A stretch of 64,000 nucleotides of DNA from Neodontobutis hainanensis (lineage: Eukaryota > Chordata > Actinopteri > Gobiiformes > Odontobutidae), in assembly GCA_024349245.1 (NCBI GenBank), contig JALDNG010000020.1, positions 5,276,501 to 5,340,500 on the forward strand. The letters are read 5' to 3'. The position numbers were made by a program, and so were the translations under genes. Every line of letters starts with the position of its first letter. Positions within the stretch are counted from its first letter, which is position 1. Positions 39,501 to 48,472 of this stretch are shown here, piece after piece. The notes below the pieces were generated by a model. That model searched no databases and was not told where the DNA came from. It saw only the letters and a program-made list of their open reading frames with translations.

Positions 39501-42500
39501 GGCAAACTCACTTGACTTGCTAAGAAGGAGTCACAACCTTCACAGCTGCCCTGGTAAGAGTGTTGGCAGACATCAACAAAAACTAAAATCCCTGAGAGAG
39601 GCCTGCCACAAGAATGATGGGAGTTGTTATGAGCGGGGATGTCAGGGGAAGTAGGAAATGGTTACCTGTCATTTGTAGCTAAATGTGTTTCTAACCCTGT
39701 TTCCTGCGAACCGCCGAGAGAGACTGACCCTCACCGGCCTCATGACCCTGCACTTCTTCTATGTCTCTGAACTCCCTCCAGCCACAAGAGAAACTTCAAG
39801 AGACCTAACACGATGAGTGGAAGGTGAGGCGACAAGGAAGAACTTAACAGATTCATCATCCTCATCTTGCTGTCAGTGCTGTCATTCTATTTCTTTATGG
39901 ACTATAGCTGTAAAAGCGGAGAAGCAGGCAGCAGAAACTCTAGCCAATAATTATTCTGATTGTACACATTACATGTCCCAAAGATCCTAAAGTACAAATT
40001 TGCACAATGTTGCATTCATATTAGATGAGTGGGCCGTTTCCACCTTTTGAATGGCAAATATGACTAAGAAACTTCTTGTTTGGCAAAAGCTTTCAGTTTG
40101 AACAAGGCACAGCTTGTGAGCGATGTTCATACTGTGCAGCTTTCAACCAAAACATTCCATTTTAAACTACTTTTATTTTAACTTTTAACTTGTTTAAGTA
40201 TTATCTATAAAAGATCAAAGTATGTAAAACTTTTCAGTCAAACAAACTTGTGCTTAGGTTTGAGAAAAGGACTCACAGGAGGGCTCTTTCTGAGACTTTT
40301 GTTGATAACTCAACAACACTATCACACAACCTCAACTTACCCACACAAAACTGAAATAACTTTTTCCTCAGGCTTTTACAAACCCCCCCCAAAAAAGACC
40401 TAGAGTAAATTACATCAATGGGTTTATTCACAATTCATGCAGATTTTTGTTTATGCAACATTTATTTAAAAAATGCTTCAAATTCATTTTAATTATGGAA
40501 ATAAGAATAGTGTTATCTGTGGCATACCGTCAAAATAAATTATTTTTAAACACTGTGGCTATTTCTGGGTATTTTACAGTAAAACTATATTCCCATTTAA
40601 AATTAAGAGTGAAACTGCAGCATAAACAGACATATGCTGACGTCATACAAAAGTACTGGGAGCTAATTAGTTATCAAAGCATCCAAAGAAAGTCAGGCTT
40701 CATCAGTCAGCTGATTGACAGCTGCCTGTGCCCCCCTCGTCTGTGTCGATGCTGCATTTACTGGCCTCTAACTGGCCTCTGCAAACTTTGACACTCAACC
40801 CTGACCCCGACACAGACAGATGCACATGTACACTAGGATTTATGTGAAAAACATGCACACTAATAAACAGAGTAGTGTTAAAGTTGTGAACACTCTGGAC
40901 AGTCTCCTTCACTATATCAAATGCACAAACACAGTTGCACATTAAAACTAGTCTGGCCTCTGGCCCCAGCTGTTGTGCCTATAGTGCATACTTGCAGCAG
41001 ATAAAGAGGGGCCTTATTCTAAGGCGCGCTATTCTACTTGACCTTCGCAGGGCCTTTTCACTCTTTCACTCTTCAAACCGTCTTTGGGGCTCGCTCGCTC
41101 TCAGCTCAATGTGGCTAGTCCATCACCGTTGAAGGCTGGGGTGCTAGAGCCGGTCTTGGAGTGGGAATACCCCAAATAGCCCTTGCCCCCCTCCTTTCTA
41201 CGAGAGGCACAGACTCCCTCCTTTACAAAAATCAGGCTGACTTCAAAGTTGGGGTGCATTCATTAATTGCCTTTTGAATTGATATCAGAGGGTCACAATA
41301 AGAGTGTGAAAGGAAAAGGAGGCTTTAATGAAGCATAGAGCAGCTATTCATTTGCAGATAACTATGTTTTCATGCTTGGATAGTCATCATGCATGGGCTT
41401 ATTAGACGAAGCTCACGAGAGCGGGAGGAGTGCGGGATGAGGAGACCGGACAGAGAGCCCCAGGGTAGAGGAGAGTGATTTGGTGCTTGCCACTTGGCCC
41501 TCATGCCCTCCGTTGCCCTCGTGCCCAGCGACTCACTGAGTGACACATTCATTCGTTTGACGAAGAGACAGAGCCCCCTTCAATAGATACTTGGCTCAGG
41601 CCACTAATAGCCAATAGCTATTACAAGATCCATTAAGATCGTATTGGTTGTGTCTTTGTTACATTTGATAAGACAGAAACAGAAACTGAACATATTTTTT
41701 TTAATGAAGAGTAACTGGTGATGAAAGTTTGAAATAGTTTATTTTGTGTGTAATCTCTATGCTCTGCAGATTTTCATCTAACAGAGGGAACAGTAGAAAT
41801 GGCTGATGTGCTGAAGTTAAGGTAAGTCTAGTCTAAGCTAATTCCTCTGTAAACACTCGTCAAACATTAAACACACACTGAGTCTTGTGCGCCCATATTA
41901 TATTTGGCACTTGGGATACTTCACCCCATGTACTTCATCCACTTGCATTATTTACACAAACAAAGTCCTGCTCCATTTCAGTGACAAAGCAAGCTAAATC
42001 TTTATAGCTCTTTCATGTATTGTGTGCTCTCAGTTCCCTTTTGTCCTCCAGCCATTGGCCTGGGCCCTGGATACAATGAGCCCGGGAGAAAGGAGGCAGA
42101 TTGAAGGAATGCGCCTCAATAAACCTAATTATGACATGATGACTGCGCTCACCATGGTAGGGGTTTTTCAAAGATCCTAGCCTTATTCAATTAGCCCTTT
42201 CCAGGATCCCCTTTCACCAAATAAAGTTATCCCTTTGACTGTTTGCATTGCAGAGAGGAATGTGTGTGTGTGTGTTTTTGAGTGTGTGTGTGCATTTATG
42301 GTTGTGTGTGCGCTCACATGGCCGGTCCAAATAGAAATGCATTGGCCCTCAATAAGGCTCTTCTGTATTATCTGGCTAATTTCACATAACGAAGTATGGT
42401 CTCCACAAGATACACTGTGAAAATGTAAAGCGGGAGAAGAAAGGGGGTGGGGCCAGTGACTTTCCATTAAACTTTGTCTTAAGGGTTAATTGCCATGCTG

Positions 42501-45500
42501 CTGGGAGTAACAGCGACAGGAGTAAAGGACAGCATTATGGCTTATTAAGATGTAATATGTCCGTGTAATCTTATAGCAACAGACATTTTAAACAAAAGTA
42601 GTGTGTAAACGTGTTTAATTCAGATTCAAAATGTTTGTAACAGCTGTATATTTAATTTTTTTGAATGTATGTTTTGCTTCTACTAGTTGCCTCTGCAAAG
42701 GTGATGTTTCCATTTGTCCACTTTTATTTATTTTTTTAAGTAGTTTATTTATTTATTTTTTTTTCAGTGTTGGGTTGTGTAAAAATAAATTTTACTGATT
42801 GCTTTCAAATGCTGATCCTGCTTGAACACCTTCCAGGTAACTTCGGAGAAGTTCAAATCGATTTTACAAATATTAGGGAAACAGCCCTTTGCTTTTGTAA
42901 TTTTTTTTCCCCATAAATATTATTTGTCGTTTATCTTCAGTAAATATAATTGGTTTAATGAACATAGGAACCCATGAACCCATAAGAAGACTATTGTTGT
43001 GGACAGTTCTGCGCTCTGGGCCTCTACTGGGCTATCAGAAGCAGATATTAAAGGCCTGTGCGCCGCAGGCTGAGACACTCGGAGCAGAGGCAGCGTTTGA
43101 GGGGCGGTGTTGCTCTCCAGATGAAAGTGACATGAAATAAAAGAGTCGATTTAATCTGCTTGAAGAGATTTGGGGAGCGAGTGAAGCAGCAAGAGGAGGA
43201 GGGAGTGGGGAAGGGGGGCTGTTTTGAGGGGGACTTACTAGTGCATGATGCGGGACGGGACGGGTGGCTGGGGGTCCCATTGTGAGGCTCCGCTCCAGGC
43301 CAGATCGAGTGGGGCTCTCCGGGGAGAACATAGGTCCCCATTGAGCAGAAACACTATTTAATACACTCCCTCTGTCATTAAATGTGACATAGAACAATCA
43401 GCACATCATTTAGGACACATTATTAATGTTTAAAGGGCCAAGGCCACAGTTCAGCAAAGAATCAATTATAGATCAAGCTGCAGACTCTCTGTGATTCTCT
43501 CAGAACTCAAGACCCCATTCAGTTCTCGGCATCAATTACATGACTGTATTATGACACAACTCAGCAATTAAGCCCAACAACTGGACATGTTTCCTTTTCT
43601 TTTCAAACTTGTGAAACTTCAAATCCATCAAGACAAGACAGGCCACGTGTCGAAATCAGTACTTTTTCAGTTAGTTACAGCGTTAGGGTTACTGTGATGC
43701 TAGAAGTCTGGGTCCAGGCAAAGAGACAAAAAGCTACCAATTTTACTGATCCAATAATAACATGCAATAGGTATTAAAAATAATTATTATTATAATTTCA
43801 AGAATCAAGCAATGAATGTTTCCTTGTGATTGTACTGCAACTATTTTTTTCCATTTTAATTTAGTTACTTTTATTAAAACTTTAAGGCCTAAAACTGTCT
43901 TATCTGTAGATGGGATGCTATTGTTGTTTTTGGATTTGTTCCATTAGTCTCCAAATTAATTAGCAATAGCGATTCTATATTTTTACAGTGTATTGACATT
44001 TCACGTTCAAAACGATTTGTAGCAGCTTCATTCATACTTTTATAACCGAACATGGAGGAGGCCAGACTTCCCTATGTTCCTGTGCGCGCGTCAGTCTTGG
44101 GCGCACATCCTTAGGCTCTATGTGAGTGGATTTCTGAAGCTTCAATTGTCACAGTGAATGGCAACCGACCCCAATAGGAAACATTTTGTAGGTGAAAACG
44201 GCCATTTTCTGAACCTCTAAAGTCCAGCGGAGCGCTCCCTGAATAATTCATCCTTCATTGCGGCCTCATAATGTGTTTAGCCGGGCCTTTCTCTTTCTGC
44301 GGCTGAATTCTAAACAGGTTGCCTTCTTCTTTTCGCCGCGACCAAAGCTGTTTCCAAGCTGGCCTTTTGTCCGCGCGCAGCCCAAGCGTGAGCCTCAAAT
44401 AGACTCTCGCGCCTTTGTCTCCCAAGTTCATCCCCTGCGCGTCCCGTTGTGCGCCAAAGGCGTGTCTTTGTGCGGAGATGGAAACCGTTGAACAAATGTT
44501 TGATCAACTCATCTGGGGGACATTTTGTCTACGAGCACCCGGGTCCTTTAATTCTGCTCCGAGCTTCACTCGCGCAACCACAGCCAGAGCGCACAAACGC
44601 TGTTACAAAGTTTACAGCCACAATGTGCCCCAATAACATATGTATAGGTTTAATAAGGATGTGATATTTTTCTAAATATGTTTGTAAGCCCAGTAAGTAA
44701 GTCAATTTAAAATATATATATTTTTTAGACTTAATTGTCCAAACACAAACTTAAAATTTGTTTCCCAGCCACACGTTTTATATTAAAAAGTAATGTATTA
44801 GTTGTTGGCAATGTTTTGTTGTTAGAATACCAAAACATACCTATAATCTATCTTACTCTAAGTTTTTCTAGTGACGCTTTTCACAATTGGCAAAGTGTAA
44901 ACGGCATGCGTAACGCACAGTGGCTGCCGTGGCCAATCGCTCCTCTGATGACACAGAGATAAAAAGTGAAGCAATGACGTCGGGTGTGGGTTAGACACTG
45001 GATACCAATGAATGCACGATCCAGCGCTGTCCACGAGCCAGTACCACATGTGTTACTTTTGGAGTTTTAAAACTTTCTGAGCCTAGGTCTGTGCGAGTTA
45101 AATGTTCACTTTTCCTGTGGATTAAGCTCAACTACAGTAATTAAAATCAGAGAGAAAAATTCTCTTTGCGCTCACATTCAGCAGCAGTCACCTTTAAAAT
45201 TATAAACATATTATAACAATAGTTTGTGTGCCTTCCTTTTCACTTTACTGAAGTATTTTTGTGTGAGCCTATAACTGTCCTCATTATTTCACAAGTGTTC
45301 GTTTTAATGCAGGACATATCAATGCAATTTACAAAGCTGACTATTACGACTAACATCCTTTTATATGAACTTAATATTATTATTCAAATGAAAAGAGAGC
45401 TCTGACGCTTCGTTTCAGGTTTAACAAATCAAAGCATTAAGACCTTGCCAAAATGCAGATTTACTGTAACAGTGGCTTCTTTTAACCCACTGCTGGGCGC

Positions 45501-46612
45501 GGACGAGCACGCGCACACATGTCCGTTTCCCGCACAAAGCCATCACCTGCTGTTTGATTTACGGTACGGCCTCTAGGGAAAAGCATTAGCTCAGAGAGAT
45601 ATTCTCCATAAAGCAGTCCTGCAACAAAGGGCGACACAAGCTCTCCACCCACATCTCACAACTTTACGCACACTAGCCCAGTTATTAGACCGAATCAAAC
45701 GATTTCCGCAGCTCCACAGGTGCCTCTCAGGTGCAACATGTATATCCAATTCAACATCACAAAAACATTAAACAGAGATTTCGGACTCACATCTGTCTCC
45801 CAAGATGCCCTCGATGCTGTGCTTGGCTCTGCGCTCACTCTCTTCAAGCTCCTTCTTCTCCAGCTCATCTTCATCTTCCTCTTCGTCCACTTTTCCACCA
45901 AATTTACACCTCATGATGCGACTGATGGCGCTCACTGCTTCCGGTCATTCACACAAAACACACGAGAATACTTCAAATGTTGAAGTGCACAAATTTACGA
46001 AGGCGAGCCACTGTTTAGAATAATTTAGCTTATTATTGGGGCTATTAAATACGATGATTATTTACTCACAACTATTCAGCAACACTGTCAATTATTACGC
46101 ATTATAATAGACAGTATTAAAGTAGCTCATTAAATCTGTGCCGTTTACCTGAAGGGACATTGTTGCGGTCGCATATGCCGTCTTTCAGCAGCTTATCCCG
46201 GATCTCCCAGCTGAACATGCCCGGGTTTTCTCTCTTGTATTCTTCTATTCTCTTGTCCACGTCCGGTGTCGTCCCCTGCTTCAGAGGTCACGAGAGTCCA
46301 CTGTTTATTCACTTAGTAGGAGCCCTGGGGCTTTGTGCATTTTGTGTGCGTTAAAATCAACAGGTTGGCGATGGAAATCTAAAGGAAAAGTTAGCTTATC
46401 TGGCAACACGTGTGAGAACTGCTAAAAAAAGTGATACCAATTAACTATAATTGTAATGGCGCGTGTTCTATTTTTTTTTATTAATAGTTAATAGTTAATA
46501 TTCTCTTATTGCTACATCTGGCTCAATTTTTCACTTAGGTTTTTCAAACTTCAACAGCAAAAATTTTCAAGTGACATTTAAATATAAATAGGTTATAGCA
46601 TAGTTTTAACAC

Positions 46613-46675
<63 letters not shown>

Positions 46676-47807
46676 TGACAATAATACGATGCAAAAACAA
46701 TTAACATCATAAATATTGGTCGACAAGAAAAGTCTCAAAAAGGTGACATAATATGAGCTTTAAAAAAGTTTATAATATATATATATGCTCTAAAGAAAGA
46801 CAGTGAATAACTAAAATATTTAACTAAATCTAAAGTATACAAACCACTCTCATTTAATCATAAAAATGCCATGCGTTTCCTTTATAGCCCACGTTTTTAT
46901 ATTTATTGGCAACGTCTACAATGAAAGTGTTTAACATTAACCTAGCTTTATGTTCGCTCCATATGATTTTACCAAAACGGCAGTTAGTGGAAGATTCCGT
47001 AATAGTTTGTGCACTTAACACATTGTTTTTACTCCATCCTAAAAGTAGTGTCCTACAGGAGCCTACCTTGGGTTTGCTGCCCCCGATGGCCCCAGGTCTG
47101 ATGGAGCCCGTCTCCTGATAGCGGCACAGGATTTTGGACACGCAGCCGTGAGAGACCCGCAGTTGCCTGGAGATGACGCACGGCCTGATGCCGTGGTGCG
47201 CCATCTCCACAATTTTGTGCCTGATGTGATTGGGTAAAGGTCTGCCATTTATGAAAACTCCACCGAGCTGGTTCACTCGGCCTTGACCCAGTGGAGTAGA
47301 CACTAAAATATAAGTTAGCAAATATTAGTAAAATGAAATAAATGCATACATAAAGAGGGCTTTACGCCAGTGTGGACCATGACATTTGTATGGCTCTATA
47401 GCTTTAGAAAATTTAGCATACAGCATACTGTTTGACCTGAATTAAATGCATTTAGAAAAACACTGATCCAAACATGGGGATTTTCTTTGTAACACACATA
47501 GACTTTGGTAAAAGTCAAATAATAGTGATAAAAGTTGTAGACTGGTGATAATTTTACAGTACATTTAGTAAAACGCTACAGGCCTATCCTATATTTATCT
47601 TAGCTATTAATCAACAAGTAGTGTGGCATTTGTAAATAAAACTGATGCGTGTCCTGAAGTAAACTTAAACTTAAATAAATTACATAAAAGCAGTGGTCCA
47701 GTTTGGCCACCTGATGCGTTACCTTCCAGTGGGAAGCCGCCGCGAGGGTAGTTCTGAGCCAGCGTGGGTCGCATCATCCTGGGTATTGACCCCGCCAACG
47801 CAGTCAT
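30275..47807 (-). CDS. pax3: Paired-box/homeobox transcription factor Pax3 (eight coding exons, 3' end not found)
   Basis: Spliced gene whose exons join in frame to 1,450 coding bases, or 483 residues plus one base. Order: N-terminal leader (1-33), paired domain (about 34-161), octapeptide HSIEGILG (189-196), homeodomain (220-279, serine at homeodomain position 50 in WFSNRR, the paired class), then a Ser/Pro/Tyr-rich transactivation region ending in YGQYGQ. Pax3 rather than Pax7 is supported by the C-terminal words STVHRPQPLPP, NPMNPAIGNGLSPQ and VMGLL, and by the neighbour sgpp2. Pax3 binds DNA through both domains in the nucleus and specifies neural crest, dorsal neural tube and muscle progenitors (established knowledge). 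Intron sizes from 5' to 3' are 420, 788, 214, 11,303, 840, 354 and 2,164 bases, all GT-AG. Exons 1, 2, 3 and 6 have the lengths I recall for human PAX3. Whether this is pax3a or pax3b is unresolved; divergence in exons 4 and 7 leans towards pax3b. The final coding exon was not located. Confidence 0.96.
30555..32718 (-). other. pax3: pax3 intron 7
   Basis: 2.2 kb, no exon recognised; open frames here lack family resemblance. The human counterpart of this intron is where PAX3-FOXO1 fusions break (established knowledge); nothing special is visible here apart from an AT-rich run near 32.5 kb. Confidence 0.7.
32719..32927 (-). CDS. pax3: pax3 coding exon 7 (transactivation region)
   Basis: 209 bases, residues 321-390 including the codon split with exon 6. 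It reads EPPSTVHRPQPLPPSSGHQ, then a Ser/Gly-rich variable part, then SAYCLASGRHSFSGYSDSF and ends NPMNPAIGNGLSPQ. The acceptor is GTTTCAG|AGCC and the donor CCACAG|GTGAGT. Compared with the human sequence as I recall it, about three residues at the exon start are missing, because the acceptor is used slightly further in. Confidence 0.93.
33282..33447 (-). CDS. pax3: pax3 coding exon 6 (homeodomain recognition helix)
   Basis: 166 bases, matching the vertebrate Pax3 exon length. It begins VWFSNRRARWRKQAGANQ, which is the rest of the homeodomain including its recognition helix and Ser50, followed by LMAFNHLIPGGFPPSAM and a Pro/Ser/Tyr-rich stretch ending SSIAQ. The acceptor is TTCCAG|GTGTGG and the donor GCACAAG|GTACGG. 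Confidence 0.97.
34288..34487 (-). CDS. pax3: pax3 coding exon 5 (first three quarters of homeodomain)
   Basis: 200 bases, residues 199-265. The translation begins SSHSDEGSEVESEPDLPLK and continues into the homeodomain QRRSRTTFTAEQLEELER... up to LTEARVQ (homeodomain positions 1-46). The acceptor is TTAAAG|CGAG and the donor GTGCAG|GTAAAG. The split after VQ before VWFSNRR is the standard Pax3/Pax7 position. Confidence 0.97.
40638..40724. promoter_or_regulatory. Candidate pax3 intronic enhancer core: CRE, homeodomain, TCF/LEF, PBX-MEIS and double E-box motifs
   Basis: Within 87 bases the sequence holds a perfect CRE (TGACGTCA, 40638-40645), a homeodomain site TAATTAG (40664-40670), a TCF/LEF-type ATCAAAG (40673-40679) and CAGCTGATTGACAGCTG (40708-40724). 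The last contains the PBX-MEIS consensus TGATTGACAG overlapped at both ends by CAGCTG E-boxes. Motifs are seen directly; enhancer function is inference. Wnt/TCF and Pbx/Meis inputs to Pax3 are known from other vertebrates. Confidence 0.45.
42259..42312. repeat. Imperfect GT-rich repeat in pax3 intron 4
   Basis: Two short (GT)n runs separated by a TTTTTGA spacer and a further GTGTGTGCG stretch. Confidence 0.75.
44080..44620. promoter_or_regulatory. CpG-rich block in pax3 intron 4
   Basis: A stretch with unusually many CpG (GCGCGCGTC, CCGCGCGCAG, CTCGCGCC, CTGCGCGTCCCG) against an AT-rich intron. About 300 bases further on lies a plus-strand promoter-like array: CCAAT (44931-44935), GATAAAAAG and TGACGTC. 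No gene was recognised there. Confidence 0.4.
45791..45934 (-). CDS. pax3: pax3 coding exon 4 (end of paired domain, acidic linker, octapeptide)
   Basis: 144 bases, residues 151-198. It begins VSAISRIMRCKFGGK, followed by a long acidic run (VDEEEDEDELEKKELEE) and the octapeptide HSIEGILG at 189-196, the Groucho-binding eh1-like motif of Pax proteins. The acceptor is AAGCAG|TGAG and the donor AGAT|GTGAGT. It is three codons longer than my recollection of human exon 4 (135 bases). It is also the most diverged exon of the conserved half: the usual SSISRILRSKFGKG is changed at several positions. Reading frame and splice phases are intact, so it looks functional. Confidence 0.93.
46149..46278 (-). 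CDS. pax3: pax3 coding exon 3 (paired domain, C-terminal subdomain)
   Basis: 130 bases in the longer (Q-containing) form, residues 108-150. The translation begins QGTTPDVDKRIEEYK and continues through NPGMFSWEIRDKLL to CDRNNVPS. The acceptor is GAAG|CAG|GGG, a tandem NAGNAG site: using the second AG removes the single glutamine 108, the known Pax3 Q+/Q- choice. Position 109 is glycine (GGG) where I recall valine in human PAX3. The donor is CTTCAG|GTAAAC. Confidence 0.95.
46614..46675. repeat. (AAT)n trinucleotide microsatellite in pax3 intron 2
   Basis: About 20 uninterrupted TAA units on the plus strand, inside the 788-base intron between exons 2 and 3. It is likely to be length-polymorphic. 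Confidence 0.97.
47067..47302 (-). CDS. pax3: pax3 coding exon 2 (paired domain, N-terminal subdomain)
   Basis: 236 bases. The translation runs from STPLGQGRVNQLGGVF to GAIGGSKPK and covers the beta hairpin and first helix-turn-helix (PAI) of the paired domain, including INGRPLPNHIRHKIVE and CVISRQLRVSHGCVSKIL. It is essentially identical to tetrapod Pax3. The acceptor is TTTTAG|TG and the donor CCCAAG|GTAGGC. This is the main DNA-contacting part of the paired domain. Confidence 0.97.
47723..47807 (-). CDS. pax3: pax3 coding exon 1
   Basis: 85 coding bases giving residues 1-28 plus one base. The protein starts MTALAGSIPRMMRP and ends GGFPLE, closely matching the vertebrate Pax3 N-terminus. 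The ATG at 47807 has G at -3. It is the first ATG in its frame: the frame stays open for about 120 codons upstream but has no methionine codon. The donor is GAAG|GTAACG, splitting the valine-29 codon after its first base as in mammals. Confidence 0.96.
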
Positions 47808-48330
47808 ACCTCCACCACCCCAACAACTCAAAGGTCCTCCAAAGCTGGAGGTAGCAGCCCCGGGACCGATGTTTCTGCGGCAATACGTCGTTAAAGTTCC
47901 TGTAAAAAAAAAGTTCCCCGGGAGAAGAGCTCGGCTAACCGCAGACAAGCACCAAACGTCCCGCTGCAACCTCGCCTCAGAGGGAAAATATGTCGACAAA
48001 GTGGAAGAAAATGGCAAGTAGGATGAAGGAATGATGTGTTTTTCTTTGCAATCCTTATTTTTTTTCGCCGAAACAATAGCTCCCGCAAACGTATTTGACA
48101 GAAAAGATGATACTGGAAGGAAAATATTGTTGTTGTTTGTTGACACCGGTTGAAAGTGAGAGACAGTCAAAAGTAGCGCAGCTCTTCTCTCTGCCAGTCA
48201 GCGCACCCGGTAGTGATTGGTCAAAAATGGACCCCTAGCTCGCAGCCGAAGGCGCGGATTGGGTGAAAACTTTCCACCAACCAGCGCCGCCGTCACAGTT
48301 CCTCTCGAGTGGGACCCAGACGTCATTGCA
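47808..48330 (-). promoter_or_regulatory. pax3: pax3 5' leader and CCAAT-box promoter region
   Basis: Upstream of the pax3 ATG, two CCAAT boxes lie in gene orientation (ATTGG on the plus strand at 48216-48220 and 48258-48262), 42 bases apart, within a G+C-richer stretch with several CpG. No TATA box sits at the right distance downstream of them; an ATATAT run near 48330 lies upstream of the CCAAT boxes and is probably irrelevant. By position the transcription start is likely around 48.1-48.2 kb, giving a leader of roughly 300-400 bases. This is inferred from motif order only. Confidence 0.5.
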
Positions 48331-48450
48331 GAGATATATTGAAGACAATGAGCACTTAACTAGGTTAGTATTTTAATTTTGTTAGTTAGTGAACCATTGG
48401 AGTGGCAACTACAGGAATGTCAAACATTAAAAATTCTGCATCTATAGTTC

Positions 48451-48472
48451 TTTTTTTTTTTTTTTTTTTTTG
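48451..48472. repeat. Poly-T tract upstream of pax3
   Basis: About 22 T bases just upstream of the inferred pax3 promoter region. Confidence 0.9.

Larger units (their letters stand above)
34488..45790 (-). other. pax3: pax3 intron 4 (11.3 kb) with candidate regulatory DNA
   Basis: Large intron between the octapeptide exon and the homeodomain exon. No coding exon was recognised; open frames here lack family resemblance. Complex, non-repetitive stretches at about 40.6-40.8, 41.0-41.6, 42.0-42.5 and 43.0-43.4 kb look like regulatory DNA, and 44.08-44.62 kb is CpG-rich. Pax3 introns in other vertebrates are known to hold neural plate border and neural crest enhancers, which makes this the obvious place to look. 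Poly-A and AT-rich runs lie at about 35.7-35.9 kb. Confidence 0.6.

Noticed and set aside
43035..43397. 120-codon minus-strand open frame in pax3 intron 4
   Set aside because: Proline/serine-rich with no family resemblance, no splice signals joining it in phase, and it lies in a CpG-containing stretch where stops are rarer by composition. It could be regulatory DNA instead.
47808..48170. In-frame open extension of about 120 codons upstream of the pax3 ATG
   Set aside because: It has no methionine codon; the apparent start at 48170 is TTG. The protein homology begins exactly at MTALAG, so this is the 5' leader and promoter.
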